Shown: positions 38,022 to 50,509, counted from the stretch's first letter. The stretch: DNA of 64,000 nucleotides from Leptoclinus maculatus (GCA_032191485.1 JAVDOI010000008.1:17662674-17726673), one strand, 5' to 3'. A program made the numbers and translations. Notes: generated by a model not told the origin, from the sequence alone.

Positions 38022-38875
38022 GTATCGTGTCCAAGTCTTTCGAGTGCCGCCTGAAGGGTCAGGGGGCGACGTTTGTGGAATCCGAAGCCGTGGACTCCCC
38101 TGTGCACAATAAGGACTCATCGGAGGCGTCCGTCCACGACGAGCCGGTCCAGCAGGTCATCATCATCCAGGGCTACAGCGACGGGGAGGTGACCATCGAC
38201 CAGGCCCTGGAGGAGTCGGCCGCTGCCACCTTGCAGACGCTGGCCATGGCCGGCCAGGTGGCGGAGGTGCTCCACATCACGGAGGACGGACAATTCATAG
38301 CCTCGGGCAGGGAGGTGGCTTCCGCGGGGGCCCACCTGGCCGGAGGCGGCACCCAGTACGTGGTGCTGGATTCGGGGGAGGCCAGGAAAGAGCTGCGGGC
38401 CATGGCTAGAGCAGGGGGACAAAGTCACATTGTCTCGGAGTCGTCCACGGCCCTGGACGCTCTGCTCAGCGCCGTCAGCGAAATGGGCCACCACGAGGAA
38501 CGGCGAGGGGAGGGCGCCGTCGTTCACGAGGTCCTGAGCCCCGAGATAGCCGCGGCTGTGCAGAGCGTAGTGCAGCCGGACATGAAACATGAACATCAGG
38601 AGGTGCGGGTCATCCGGCAGGACGGGATGCAGGAGGTGCTGCAGCTCGCCGCGTCCCAGATGCTGAAGGAAGGCCTAACCCAGGTTATTGTCAATGACGA
38701 AGGAACGCACTACATCGTGACAGAGCTGGACAACTGCACCTTGCAGGTGGAGGGAGGCGTGTACGGAGAGGCCGGCGGAGGTGACGTGGAGATGCAGCAG
38801 GCAGAGCCGCAGGTCGGAGAAGAGATGGTGGTCTATCTGGATGGGACCCCTCATAATATAGTTCTGGAAGGGTAG
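38022..38875 (+). CDS. znf407: znf407 terminal coding exon
   Basis: Last coding exon of zinc finger protein 407, giving 284 residues (including the split Gly) and a TAG stop at 38873-38875. The acceptor CCCCAG ends at 38021; the frame upstream of it is intronic and open only by chance. There is no C2H2 finger here, so this is the non-finger C-terminal tail. Residues 43-61 (VQQVIIIQG...EVTIDQ) and 66-93 (an Ala-rich stretch leading to VLHITEDGQFI) are the most family-like. Short hydrophobic segments before an acidic D-G or D-E-G turn recur at 85-93, 197-209, 222-233 and 271-281. Only two Cys are present, in ECR (residue 9) and NCT (239). The tail is acidic, with strong third-position G/C. In mammals the protein is nuclear and its loss is linked to a neurodevelopmental syndrome. 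Gene identity rests on recognition of this tail plus phase agreement with the exon at 1156. Confidence 0.9.
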
Positions 38876-39166
38876 CAGAGAGAGACATTTACTAAAAGAC
38901 GTACATTTGTTGTTACATGTCCTTGTTCAATTGCGATGAAGCCTACATGTTTTGTTTTTACATCACTTCTGTTTTTTTTGTTTTTGTTTTTTGACTATGT
39001 TCTCCTAGGCTACGCTAAACTCAGGGTAAACATCATTTATTGAGAGGGACAGTAGTGGAAACTGGTTTTGGTGGTGAGTGAGTTAACTTGCAATCCTCAC
39101 ATCCACCAAGACGACATCAACCACTTGATTCATGCAACTTCAGGAAGTGAAGATATTTCCTCCTGA

Positions 39167-39172
39167 AATAAA
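39167..39172 (+). terminator. polyadenylation signal AATAAA (proximal)
   Basis: Canonical hexamer about 290 bp after the stop. It is followed by a T/G-containing stretch. Possible early poly(A) site. Confidence 0.45.
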
Positions 39173-39406
39173 TTGTTGAAAATGCATCTTATATTCTGAG
39201 TCACCATAAAGCAAAATGTCTATTATGCTTTTTGTTTTCTTTGATACTTTTGTTTAATATTACCTTAAGTTTTGTTTGTTAGAATTTTGATTTTGACACA
39301 ATTATTAATTCTTGTCCATTTTGTAGAGATTAGCATATTACTCGTTATGAAATAGCATTTTGGACAAAAAAAACTCCAAGACAGATCTTACAGCTGATTT
39401 ATATGT

Positions 39407-39412
39407 AATAAA
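39407..39412 (+). terminator. polyadenylation signal AATAAA (middle)
   Basis: Canonical hexamer in ATGTAATAAAACTG. The downstream region is less clearly G/T-rich than at the distal signal. Confidence 0.45.
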
Positions 39413-39493
39413 ACTGATAATTATATATCAGCTGCTTGTAAATTCAGCTTTGGGGAAACCTCTATGAACCATTAATGCAATTTAATTTCTGAC

Positions 39494-39499
39494 AATAAA
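39494..39499 (+). terminator. polyadenylation signal AATAAA (distal, preferred)
   Basis: Canonical hexamer followed at about 25-50 bp by CTGTGTCCAT and a 15-T run (39533-39547), a good downstream G/U-U-rich element. Best candidate for the main 3' end of znf407. Confidence 0.6.
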
Positions 39500-39681
39500 A
39501 ATTGAGTCTAATTTTTAAAAACTGTGTCCATATTTTTTTTTTTTTTTCTTCGCCGCATTTGCTGTTAATCGTCATGCCGAGCATACATTTCAGCGTCGAT
39601 AACTGCCATTCCATGTACAGCACAGCGCATATCCTACAAGCAACATACATGCATCAGCTGATGGCTCCCATCATGCTTTCT

Positions 39682-39760
39682 GATCACTAACACAGTCATT
39701 ATCATCACCATTATCATTATCGTCATCATGATCACCATCATCCTAATCGTCATCCTCTCC
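39682..39760. repeat. imperfect (ATC)n-type repeat
   Basis: Degenerate ATCATT/ATCACC/GTCATC trinucleotide array of about 75 bp just beyond the znf407 3' end. Confidence 0.85.
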
Positions 39761-39812
39761 TCTCTCCCCCCATCAGGCCCATTCTGTTCATTGCACACAA
39801 CACACTCATCCT

Positions 39813-39840
39813 CCCCCCCCCCCCCCCCCCCCCCCCCCCC
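39813..39840. repeat. poly-C tract (28 bp)
   Basis: Longest homopolymer in the window, 28 C on the + strand (G on the minus strand), about 300 bp past the distal poly(A) signal. Confidence 0.95.
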
Positions 39841-41999
39841 GGCAGTCTTCAGCACTGGAGGGAGAATCAATATTCATTTAGGCCCCTACACAGGCCTGGT
39901 TTCTGATGGAGTGAGTGGGAGAGCAGTATGACGGCTGAAAAACACAACGGCCAACCGCTGAAAGTGGAGAGACAAAGCACTCGTACACACAGAGGGCATC
40001 AAAAGATCATCCCTTCAACACACACACACATGCACGCCGAGCGAGAGAAGGTGGGCTCGGAGAGAAAGTGGTGGAGCGGTGGCCAGGAAAAATGAGAGGA
40101 TTACAGATGGACGTTGAGGGAGGTGAGGCCACAGAGAAGTGAAAGAGCGGTGAAATCCACAACCGCACAGACAGAAGGGAGCCTGCAATTTCACATAACA
40201 CCTGTCTGCCTTTCAGCCTGGCTTTGTCTCCTGCTCTCAGCCCAGTGTTGCATTTAAAAAGTCACACAGTCTCTTCATGCTCATGTGTTCAAGATAAACA
40301 CGTTTAACAGTGGTCCCGTTCATGGTGTGAGCATCCATACGTTGCCTGTGAGCCAACGTTTGTTAACACTCACTTAGTGGTAAAAGATGCAACTGTAACA
40401 TGGTCTGTTTTGGAATTTGCTAAATAACCACATGTTATTCAGGTTTGATATCAAAATATGGAAAGCAGTGTGTGTGAGTGATGGCAGGAAAAAGTGAAAT
40501 ACTAAAATAGTACATGTAACCGGAATTTTGGACTGCAACAGCATTCTTCAAGTTGGTGCTTTCAAACCTTTTTTGGCGTACATTATGACTTGTCGACCAA
40601 AGAGTGACTTTTTAGAGGTAAGAAAGGTGAGAAGAAAGTAGTCGGAGGAAAATCTGAAAGAAATGTATAATTATTATGTAGAAAAACTACTTTGTTATTT
40701 TCTATAATAGTAACATAGTACATAACTCAAAGAGTTTAGACAGAAATCCAGATTATTTCCATGAAGTGGAGCCACTTCACTGAACTCCAGATAATAGTTT
40801 TGCTGGTGTAAAATAATTCATTATAATATTTTTCTTTCATTTTGATTCATAAGTTTGAATCTTCCGTATCACATCTTAATGTTTAGTATGTGTTTGGATA
40901 ACATGCTCTTTTAACATATGAATATCTATAGATCAGCCACTGTAAGCGCCCACGTAACAATGTGAGGGACCTGAGCTAAGCTGAGTTCATGCCCTCCACC
41001 AACATCTGTGTGTGTTGGTGTTTTTGTTCTCAATAGGAATGTCCATCTGCGCCCGTGCTCGCACATTATGCTACATGTCTGGCCCAGTGATTGTGTACTG
41101 TATTGTGAGCGTCTCCGCCCTCCTCCTGTACGTCCCTAATCAGGGCTGGATGGCTCATTATTAACTGCAGCAGGCCACTCGTGTGACATGGAAGAGAGAG
41201 AAATTAGCAGCTGTCACCCAGTGATGAGTTCATTTCCTGACAGGCCTCTGCTCTGAAGAGAGTCCTGCTGCAGCCGACCAGACGGCTGATGGAAACCTGC
41301 TGCTGATGCTTAATTGGAGAGCCGGAAAAGGGCAGGAGGAGGAGGGGTCGGCTCGGGTGGAGAGATGAGGGCAAAGAAGTGGGAAGGAGGAAGTAACACA
41401 TTACGGTTACAATGTAACTATTGAAAAATCCATTGCAGTAATTTGACTTCTTCATCGCCAGTTTGTTGGTATTATTATGTCATTTAGTTACCTGGCATGC
41501 AACACATTGTAATCATCTTGTGACGCTACCCAGAAATATGTAAAATAATTCACGTTAGCTCCACTGATGATGATCAAAATGCTGCTTACTCTTTAATGCA
41601 TCAGTAACCATTATTAAATAATACCATATGCAGTATATAATAATAATATATGTAATATATATATATTATATTGGCCTAAGATTCATCGGGTGGCTAGAAA
41701 TATGATTCAAAATGAACGTTGCCCTGCATTTGCTGTATGTGTGAATAGGCAACTGGTTGCAAACGAGTCTCAGTTGTATCCTGGTGCTATTAATTCTACC
41801 TTCTTTTGAATAAAGTCTCTTCATATTCACTTCAGAGACCGAGCTGAACAAAAATGGTTCAAATATAAATGAATACAGTCATAAACAATTGACTTAAGTT
41901 GTATGTTAATATGGTTTTATTTATTTTTGTCATTAGACACTACAGTTGTGATAACTTATTTTTCACCCATGCCCATCACTGACTAAAAATTAAAGGAAG

Positions 42000-42075
42000 T
42001 TGTTGTTCTTCTTCTTCATGTTGTTGTTCTTGTTCTTGTTCTTCTGTGTTTATTGGCGGTTGGCAAACCAATTTA
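42000..42075. repeat. dispersed fish repeat with TTC-rich head
   Basis: A TTCTTC/TTGTTC-rich lead is followed by TTTATTGGCGGTTGGCAAAC and CCGCCACCTACTGG, a juxtaposition I recognise from many fish loci. The right boundary is uncertain and could extend toward 42200. Superfamily is not assigned. Confidence 0.5.
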
Positions 42076-43715
42076 CCGCCACCTACTGGAGTTACCGGAA
42101 GTTTTGCGCTGAAGTTACTAAAATGACCAAATACCTGCGCAATTTGCGAGCGCGAGGAGAGGTCCGCCACGTCGAGACACGCCCCCTTACTCCATGCAAC
42201 TAACAACATTGAGCTTCTCAACATGTCGGAAACAGTGTGAACTAACATTAAGTCGAAACGGTTATTGAAGTCGAGCAGAGCAGAAGACAACGCATCTGCA
42301 CGTGCCACGAGTCCGCCACAAGTGCGCGTTTCACCTTAATTAGTTTCACTTCACCTGGTGGTGAGCTAAGGTTAGCGTCTCAATTCTGTTACCCTAGTTC
42401 TGCTGTCTGTTAGCAACAGAGTAAGCCATGTAAGCCGACTCTGGCATTTTACTGTGTTTGGTAAATATCAAGTGTCTTTAAATTCAACATATCTGGCGCT
42501 TAAAGTGTAAGTTTCTTAGTAGTATTCCTTATTAAAAGAACAGGAATTTCTTCTAATGTGGAGTTCTTAATCACTTCCAACACTACTCATGTTGCTAGAT
42601 GGTAAAACAGCTACAGTGTTGCTTCACTGAGAGACTAAGGTTTGTGGCTTTAATTTTTACTTTATAAGATATATGTGTTTTATTGCTCACTCATATATTG
42701 GCTGAGCTGAAACAGTTAGTTCTATTTTAATGTAAATTGTGTTAATATATGCTCAACATATTTTGTCGGAACAAATAATTCCACTATCATTTGAGTGTTT
42801 GGAATTGAACTAGAGAATGACAAATCATTTTAAACAGGAAACACAGACTACAAGCCTGTTTTTTTTAAATGCAGGTCAGGTCTTTTATTGAGGGAGGAGA
42901 TCCAGTGAAGAAGATCCAACGACTCCAGTAGACGGTGAGCCTCCCAGCTGGATTTCCAGGAACTCTGATCCACTTTGCCCCTGAAACAGCTGGATGAACG
43001 GTCTGCTTTGTGGTAGGATCATGCCAGTCACCTGGATTGGCACCAACTCAAACACACAATATACTTAGAGTTTGCACCCTGACAGATCAGACCTCCAGCT
43101 GATCTGGACTCAAACAAAAGTTGACCAGTTTCCCCTGTGGTCACCAGACACTGACTTAGAAGTACTAAAGTGTGGAGAAATCCCACACATGGACAAATAT
43201 ACCAAGCTTTTCTTTGGTTTAGAGAGGTTTTTATTTGTCACATCCATCTAAATGTTGCATTTGTTTTACTATTCAAAGGCAAACTCAAGTTGCATTGAAC
43301 TGGATTCACTTGTGTTGACGTCTTTATGGTTATTGCGCTCAAACTGTCTTCCTTTCGAACCTAGCGCGAGGTGTGCTTACCCATAAAAGTCTGTAAAAGT
43401 TCCACATAGTACGAGCATCTTGCGGGCGGAACAGCTGGTGCTAAAAGATTAATGCCTCTGTACTTTTTACTTTGAAGGCAGGATATTTACTTGTAATGTG
43501 GTGTTTGTACACTGTGGCGTTGCGACTCTACGGATGGGCTAGGTGGGAGGAGAGCGTAGAGTACTCAGTATGTTGGGTGACACGCACACGCACACATATA
43601 TAAAAATGCACACTCTCATACATAGAAACAGTAACTTGCACCCTCTCCCGGGGGCAACTCTCATCACTCTCCTGGGGACAACTGAGAGGGACAGGAGTGT
43701 GGATGGGGGTCTCTT

Positions 43716-43745
43716 TCTCTCTCTTTCTCTCTCCCGCTCTCTCTG
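43716..43745. repeat. CT-rich imperfect repeat
   Basis: CTCTTTCTCT-type imperfect pyrimidine repeat. Confidence 0.85.
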
Positions 43746-44411
43746 TTTCCCTGAGTATGATAAATATAGCAATTCTGTTTAGTCGCCATCTATAGAAAAC
43801 ATATCAGCCTCGGGATCATTTTCTTAATGTCCCTGCTATTAGTTTTGGCTTCCCTTTGGCAGTATTAGCATGCCGGCTGATATGCTCTGCTTGTGTGTGT
43901 GTGTGTGTCCTCGGGGCTCCAGGTACAATTCTATTAAACCCGACTTGTTTGTTTATTTCCTGTCTGTCTCCCTCTACATGTGCCCTGCTTGCTGGAACTT
44001 CCACTCCTGGTGTGTACATACATCCGCGCTAACATCGATAGGCCACGTAATGTTGCATGTACAGTCGGGATCCGGTGTTTCGTTTTTTTCAGTCATTTTT
44101 TTGTTGTTGCTGTAAATCGATAGTTGTTCGAGGCAGAGGTGGAGTGCAGGGGAAGCCACGGTTCAGTTACGGTTCATCTCTTCCATGGGAGTTATTATGG
44201 GAAAAGGGGGAGGAGGAGGAGGGGGGGGGTATGCGGGGAGCCCTGCATGGCTCTCCTCCCTTTTCTCTTACTTTTCCTATGTGGCTCTGCATTTGTGTCT
44301 TTGATCATGTTAATCCCTGCCTAGCGCCCACCAAGCCCCCCCCCGCCCCCCCGCTCTCCCTGCCATAGACTCACTGCCACACACACCTCAGCGCCTGACA
44401 GAAATTGACAG

Positions 44412-44427
44412 CCCCCCCCCCCCCCCC
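44412..44427. repeat. poly-C tract
   Basis: About 15-16 C. Another C-rich run lies at 44337-44352 and a G run at about 44221-44229. Confidence 0.93.
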
Positions 44428-45394
44428 TCCAAAATGCCATTCCTAGCGGCTTACCCACACCCACCCACCCCCCAAAAAAGAACAAAATAAAACACCCGGC
44501 AGGCAGCACCATTGACCGTCTGCAGCACTTCATTAAGGAGAAGCCGTGATTGAAAAGGGATCTGATTAGCTCTCTGTGATGAGATAGCAACGTTTCAACC
44601 TTGAACCAGAAACAACTGTAAGTGCTTTTTAATTAGGCACACAACACTGTGGAATAGCACTTCAAAACATAAAGAGAGGGAGTGAAAGACGAAGTATCTC
44701 CAGCAGAAGGGGAAGTACATGATGAGGCAAAGAGTGGATCAGTGGGAGGCCTCTTCCCTTACAAGAGCACCGCTTCTTCAGCACCGTGCACATCATGCGA
44801 GAGAAACTTGAAATTGGAGTTGAACTGAAATGCCCCTCAAAACGGTTCCAGTTTCGTTTCTTCTCCATTTAGATTTACAATATTTCAAATGATATAGACC
44901 TCCTCGAGGGTTCTAAAATGTTACGCGTTAAATCTACCTATCCTCAGTTTTGTATCAGTGGTCTTCACCGAGTCTGATTCACGTGTATAGACTCGGAGAA
45001 GTCGGCGCGCCAACACGCCACTCTGTTTAAATAGCAGATCTTCACTGTCAGCCTGTGATAACACCTTTCTACATCGCTGCTGCAGCCATCTGCTTCATGT
45101 CAGGCCTGCCATATAGGGGTTAATTCTGTTGGTATATTCATTTTATCAAAACAAACAGCATGACAGATGAAGAGGGAAAAAAAAAAGAAAAAGGTATAAG
45201 GTTTTCTCGATTCAGAAAATATTTCTCGATGAGGTGAAACCTAAATGTTTCACTTTGCAATCACCATTTACTGCGGGGTATGGAAAAGAGAAAATAACAT
45301 GTGCCAACACAGAAAATACAAACACATGATAGTAAAACTGTACACTAGATCTGGATAAAAGTGTGTCATCATTTGGGTTCACTTCAGTTGGTAG

Positions 45395-45602
45395 TAGGGC
45401 CGGACAATGTATTGATATTATATTGATATTGTGACACGAGACTAGAGATCTTCTTAGATTTCGGCTATCGTAATACGGCATGAGTGTTGTCTTTTCCTGG
45501 TTTTAAAGGCTGCATTACAGTAAAGGGATTATTTTACTATTATATGCCTTTACCCACTTAGTCATTGTATCCACATTACTGATGATTATTTATCAAAAAT
45601 CT
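45395..45602. mobile_element. truncated hAT-like MITE (5' half)
   Basis: Starts TAGGGCCGGACAATGTATTG and continues ATTGATATTGTGACACGAG, CCTGGTTTTAAAGGCTGCAT, TTACCCACTTAGTCATTGTA and TTATTTATCAAAAATCT, in the order of an abundant fish MITE whose far end reads GCCCTA. That end is missing here and an internal segment near 45525-45545 looks deleted. No target duplication can be checked, so hAT affiliation rests on the TAGGG start. Confidence 0.6.
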
Positions 45603-45649
45603 GCAAGAACACATCTCTTGGATTATTTGGGGTTCTGTAGAGTCCACAG

Positions 45650-46020
45650 CCTTCCTTGCAGCTCTGTGAGGCTTAGGCACAGCAGTGTCTTGAGCTGAAT
45701 CATGAGCATGCTAATATGCTCATAAAGACAATGCTAACATGTTAATGTTGAGCAGGTTTAATGTTTTACCTTGATCACTATCTTAGTTTTGCATGTTATC
45801 AGTCTAACATTTACTAAATAGCACAAGTGCATCTGATCCAGATGGGAATCAACAGTTGAACAATAATTTTAGTATTGGGTTGATTCAAATTTAGACCAGG
45901 TGGTGGTGTAGGGTCAACATGTTAAGTCACCACAATCTATCCTAAAGGGGCTTGTGAATGTCTGTAACACAATTGTATGTCAATCCATCCAATAGTTATT
46001 GAGACGTTTCACTCAAAACC
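45650..46020 (+). repeat. dispersed fish repeat, copy A
   Basis: Contains GAGCATGCTAATATGCTCA, GACAATGCTAACATGTTAAT, GAGCAGGTTTAATG, AGGTGGTGGTGTAGGGTCA, CTGTAACACAATTGTATG and CAATCCATCCAATAGTTATT. This chain is characteristic of a repeat found throughout percomorph genomes. A second, inverted copy of the core lies at 58351-58410. Class not assigned. Confidence 0.65.
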
Positions 46021-47641
46021 AAAAAAAGATCAAAAAGAAATTCAGAAGATCTCCAAAGTTCTTTGGATTCATTTTAATATTAAGGAAAATAATATTGTTG
46101 TTACCTACCTGAGATGAAAACAGCAGATTATACCCCATCTGTCCACCACCACCTCAACAAATATCATACCTGTTGTCTCTCGCATATCTTGTCAAAATCA
46201 CTATCACTCTGACCATTTCCAAGCACATTCTGACTTTTCACATTTTGCCAGAGAACCAACATGGCTAACATGTTCTGTCATGAAAGAAGAAGAACAACAA
46301 CCTGACCAATACTAATCCAATCCTGAAGGGCTTGTTCCATTGTTCTCGCGGCTGTGCCTTCTTGACATTCACAAAGCTGATTGATTGACCGCAACTCAGC
46401 TGGTGGAAAACCCAATTCAAATGTCATTAATATTGCACCACTTCAAAAGGTTGTTGAAAATGTGTTTGTCGGTTGGAGGGAAACAAAGCTGTTGGTGTCC
46501 GTTACTAATTTAACACAGCGAGGCCCCATCCTGCGGCCTCGACTACCTACATATTGACAGTGCTGAAAACTTTTTCTTAGCTCTACTAACTGCCTGATGT
46601 TGTTCCACCGAGAGAAACGGGGGGAAAAAATAGTTTTGCTCGGGGTAGATGTGACAGCTTTCAGATGGAAAAAGAAAAAGATCCCACAGCCTGCGCTTGC
46701 AACACAACTCTGTTTCCATTTATTCCACTTACATTCCAGTCCAGTTGGACTATCCTCAGTGCGTGAAATGTTTATAAATGGGCCCATGTGTGTTTGCATC
46801 TCTACCATTAAAATGATGTGACTAAAATGAGAATGTCAAATATCTCTGTGCATGAGCAAAGTTTTATTTCGCAGCAGCCTTTCCCTCTTAGTCACCCCCT
46901 CACGTCTAGTACTTTCCTCTTGTTTTTCGCTGTCTCCTGCTTCTTTCTCCTGATGTACAACTAGGAAGTCAGAACCTCAACTCGCAGGCTGATCTCATTT
47001 GCTGGATTGAGTTTTAGTGTCACTGATATTGGATTGGATGTGATGGTGCTCATGACGGTGCCACTGGAGAAGTGCAGTCACAGATTTATGGCGCTGCCAA
47101 TGGGTGGTGTCCGTGTCATTCAACAGGACTCATATTATTGGCTAATTTTCTTCATCTCCGAAGATCTGGTTGGCATTTCAGCCTTCGAAAAAAAAAAAAA
47201 AAGCCCCAGCATGGGAGTTAGCCTTTGAGTATAATGTCCTCAGAGAAGAGGGATACGTCATTTTGCGAGGATTTATTCCCAAATTGATCTTAAACATATC
47301 TGAGCTTGTTATAATTCCTCTAGTTTTCTCATAGCGGGGTATTTCAAAGCGGGACATAATTGCGGTGCGCTTCCTTCCCAGCCACACTGACCGTCCATCT
47401 TGCACGGTGAATTGAGCCCCACATTTGTGAAGTGTAGCCCCGGGAGTCCCCTAGTGGCCCCTGCCTTGCTGTAACAAGCGTGGGGGGCCCCTGTGGTAAG
47501 TGCTCTCTGGGGACCCTGGCTCTGATCTGGCCGTCCCTGGGGCCCTGTTAATTCCTGCTCCGCTCAGAATGCCTCGCCGCTCTCCACTGCTCTCCTCCTC
47601 CTTCTCCTCAAGCTGCTCTCCTCGTCTTCTTCATCCACCGA

Positions 47642-47643
<2 letters not shown>

Positions 47644-47677
<34 letters not shown>

Positions 47678-47686
47678 TCTCTCTCT
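47644..47686. repeat. (CT)n microsatellite
   Basis: About 20 CT units with one CCC interruption. Confidence 0.96.
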
Positions 47687-47989
47687 GTTCTCTATGTAGA
47701 AGGTGTGCTGTCAACAGCGAACACGGCCAGTCTCATTAAAAAGCTGGTGGAGGTTGTGGAGTTGTGACGGTGACAGAGATGTGCAGATCAGTGGCAGGGT
47801 AGTGTCCTTGGTTGGAGAAACAGTCCATTAACCAAACCCTGGTGATATTGCGTTGATATATGACGTGGAAACAGCCCAGTATCCACAGCAATTCAGTCCA
47901 TAGTGGACGGTTCTGCACCTTACGGATTACGTTGAAAGCCAGTGTTGAGTGTCAACACAGGAAGTAGTGTGCCTTATGTGTAGCAAGGC

Positions 47990-48220
47990 GGGAAGTAAAG
48001 GCGTAGAGGTCGGGGTGGTGGATTCTACGTTCACACAGGAGAGTAAAGATCACGTTTTATTATCCGATCTTTCCCTTAACCACGTGTTTTAGTTGCGTAC
48101 CCCTAACCATACACTAGCCATATTTCCTTTGCGATAACCACAGTCTGTCCTTAACTTAACCATAGTTGCCATAGACCCAATATAGGAGACAACCAGAACG
48201 TTCAAAATGTCGGCAATCAA
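47990..48220. repeat. possible dispersed repeat (TAACC-rich)
   Basis: CCCTTAACCACGTGTTTTAG, CCCCTAACCATACACTAG, CTTAACTTAACCATAG: clustered TAACC motifs that I associate with a fish interspersed repeat. Weakly supported. Confidence 0.3.
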
Positions 48221-49279
48221 CGCAGCCCGGGGTTTCGTCTTCCATGTCAGAGATACAGGTGTGTTGCATTATTGTTGCTCCAAATGAAACGTTTGCAGCT
48301 GTCCGTATAAGCATCATTTTCTGTAATCTGTATCAAAATCTCCTTTCTGTTTCAGTTAAGAAAATAGTTAGACTTTTGGCTTTAACTGACAGTGGGTAGT
48401 GTGACACGCAGTTAGAGAACAGAGACAGTAATGACATTTTGAGCCAGAATCAAACCTGAAGCGCTGCAATTATAAGTACATTAGTCAAGTGAGCCAGCAG
48501 CTTTTCCATGCTGCTTTAATGTTCCGTAACGGCGCAGTGTAAAAGTTTTGGGCCGTTAGGTTCGACCGTATTTTGGATCCTTCCCCCGTGCCAAGTGTCC
48601 ATGAACGAGGGCCGTCGACAAACAATCTAAATTTGAATGTCTGCCACACGAGGTGAGTCACACAACGTCACTTTCATTGATTGAAAATGAGATGTAACGT
48701 TGGGTCAAGCAGAACTATAGGAACCATCAACAACAGCTGTAATGATGGCAGAGAACTCGGCAGCAAGCGTCATCGTCCTACAACATGTAAACAAACCCCT
48801 TACCAGTCAGCTGTGTGCTCGAGATCAGACTGGAGACGTTGCACCTTAAAAGATGAATGAGTAGTACTTGCTTCCAACATACATTTTATAATGTGATATT
48901 TATTGAAATACAATATAGTCAACAGCGAGCAGGAAACTTTCAGGCAATCCCCCTCCAGCCAGCTGCCACCGTATTTAGGTTTTTGTAGTGAAATGACGAG
49001 GTTGTCGTATAGATAACTCGTCACTTCAACGTCGTGAATCAGCCGTTCCTCGTCCATTGATCCTCCAAATAAGGCCCTCGTGATCTTCTAACCATCGCTT
49101 GTATCTTTCTGCAAGCTTTTCTATCTGCCCCTTCCTTCCCTCCCTTTCTCCCTTTCTCCCTCCAGTCCCTCCACCCCTGCCCTGTGGCTGGGCTAAGAAG
49201 AGAGGCTGGAGCATGTGGGGGAGAATCAAGGGGGAGGCGTGTACATGGGGGGGGAGGAGAAAGGGGGAGGCGCCCAGAT

Positions 49280-49450
49280 CATGCCGGGCGACTCCACAGG
49301 AGTGATAAGAGCGAATAAGCTGTCAGCGTGGGCGTCGGATGGGCCTTATTGTTCATATTTAGATGGAGGAACAATGGCGGGGTGTCAGGCTCCTATAGTT
49401 CATAATCTGCTGATGCTGACCAAGTGTCAGTGTGATCCATGAGCACCGAG
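49280..49450. promoter_or_regulatory. candidate conserved noncoding element
   Basis: Repeat-free block with GGGCCTTATTGTTCATATTT, GGAACAATGGCGG (SOX-like ACAAT cores in both orientations) and CATAATCTGCTGATGCTGAC. Inference from composition. Confidence 0.33.
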
Positions 49451-49763
49451 ATTCTTGAATCCTTAAGCAATCCCCCGTAGGAATGTCATGGGGGAGAGTA
49501 CAAATGGGACAGCATCTGCCGGACTATAGATAGATAGGTATAGCAGGAGGAGAGGGAACGGAAGGAGGGCGAGGAAAAAAAGAAAGGAGAGAGGAAAAAA
49601 AAAAATGAAGTAGAAAGGAGGGTGAGGCGGATCCAGAGAGGACAAAATAAAAGGCCTGAAAGGGGATTCGCCAAAAGAACGACGGAGCAGAATTTCCCCC
49701 AAAAAGTGAAAGCTGCTAATTGTGAGCAAGTGCGGAGGAAATGGAGGAAAAAGCACCTGTGAG

Positions 49764-49794
49764 GAGAGAGAGAGAGAGAGTGAGAGAGAGAGAG
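49764..49794. repeat. (GA)n microsatellite
   Basis: Fifteen GA units with a single TGA interruption. It lies in a purine-rich region from 49550 to 49880. Confidence 0.95.
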
Positions 49795-49924
49795 ATGGAT
49801 GGATTGGGGATTAAAACGAGGAGGCAGGAGGGAGAAGGAGCAAAAGGAGGGGAGGGGGAAAGAGGGGAGTTGATTGTGAGCGCCCACCTGCAGGTGAGAC
49901 AGAGAGGAGAATGGGCGTCAGATT

Positions 49925-50145
49925 AGAAAGGGGCCCTGAGAGCTCCTTCCCCCCACAATGCAGGCTTGATTCTGGGCAGGGAGATGCCCCCGAGGCGCCA
50001 GGCGCACCCTGGAGCCGTCACGGCCTATCAGCCGCCTTTTCTCCGTGCTCGTCTTGATCGAAACCCAAGCGCGCGCTGCCCTCGCACCGCTTCAGCTGTG
50101 ACAGATGACAATTAATGGTGATTCTTTGATGGAGACTTTTGAACA
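49925..50145. promoter_or_regulatory. candidate GC-rich conserved noncoding element
   Basis: CpG-containing unique block (CCCCGAGGCGCCAGGCGCAC, CAAGCGCGCGCTGCC) ending in GACAATTAATGG. Contrasts with flanking purine and TG repeats. Candidate only. Confidence 0.33.
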
Positions 50146-50226
50146 GATCTTATCAAGCTCGAGCGTGTGTGTGTGTTTGTGTTTCGTGACAGCACTTTGA
50201 AGAATTGTAAAGAGGCACGTGAAGCT

Positions 50227-50271
50227 GCACACACAAACACACACAAACACACACACACACACACGCACGTG
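50227..50271. repeat. (CA)n interrupted microsatellite
   Basis: CA arrays broken by AAAC. A short inverted TG array lies at 50164-50182. Confidence 0.9.
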
Positions 50272-50437
50272 CACACTCGAGTCACGTGCCTTAGCTGGCG
50301 TTCTTAAATGTGTCACAATGAAAATGCCCCCCCAGGCATTCTTCATTTACTGTCACAACTATTAGACATGGAAGGGGAGAAAAATAAGAGATGGTATCAG
50401 TAACGCATGAGCTACAGTAATTAGCCTCCTGATGCAA

Positions 50438-50440
<3 letters not shown>

Positions 50441-50473
<33 letters not shown>

Positions 50474-50509
50474 AAGAGTGTGTGTGTGTGCGAGAGAGAG
50501 AGAGAGAGA
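50441..50509. repeat. (TG)n then (GA)n compound
   Basis: About 15 TG units, a GTGTAAGAG spacer, more TG, then nine GA units. Confidence 0.94.

Larger units (their letters stand above)
38876..39520 (+). other. znf407: znf407 3' UTR
   Basis: A/T-rich sequence following the stop codon and contrasting sharply with the G/C-rich coding exon. It extends to the last of three AATAAA signals. The cleavage site is inferred at about 39510-39525, just before a TGTGTCC/T-rich downstream element. A shorter form ending near 39190 or 39430 is possible. Confidence 0.65.

Noticed and set aside
38117..38596. 159-residue antisense frame
   Set aside because: Shadow of the znf407 terminal exon in a G/C-rich third-position context.
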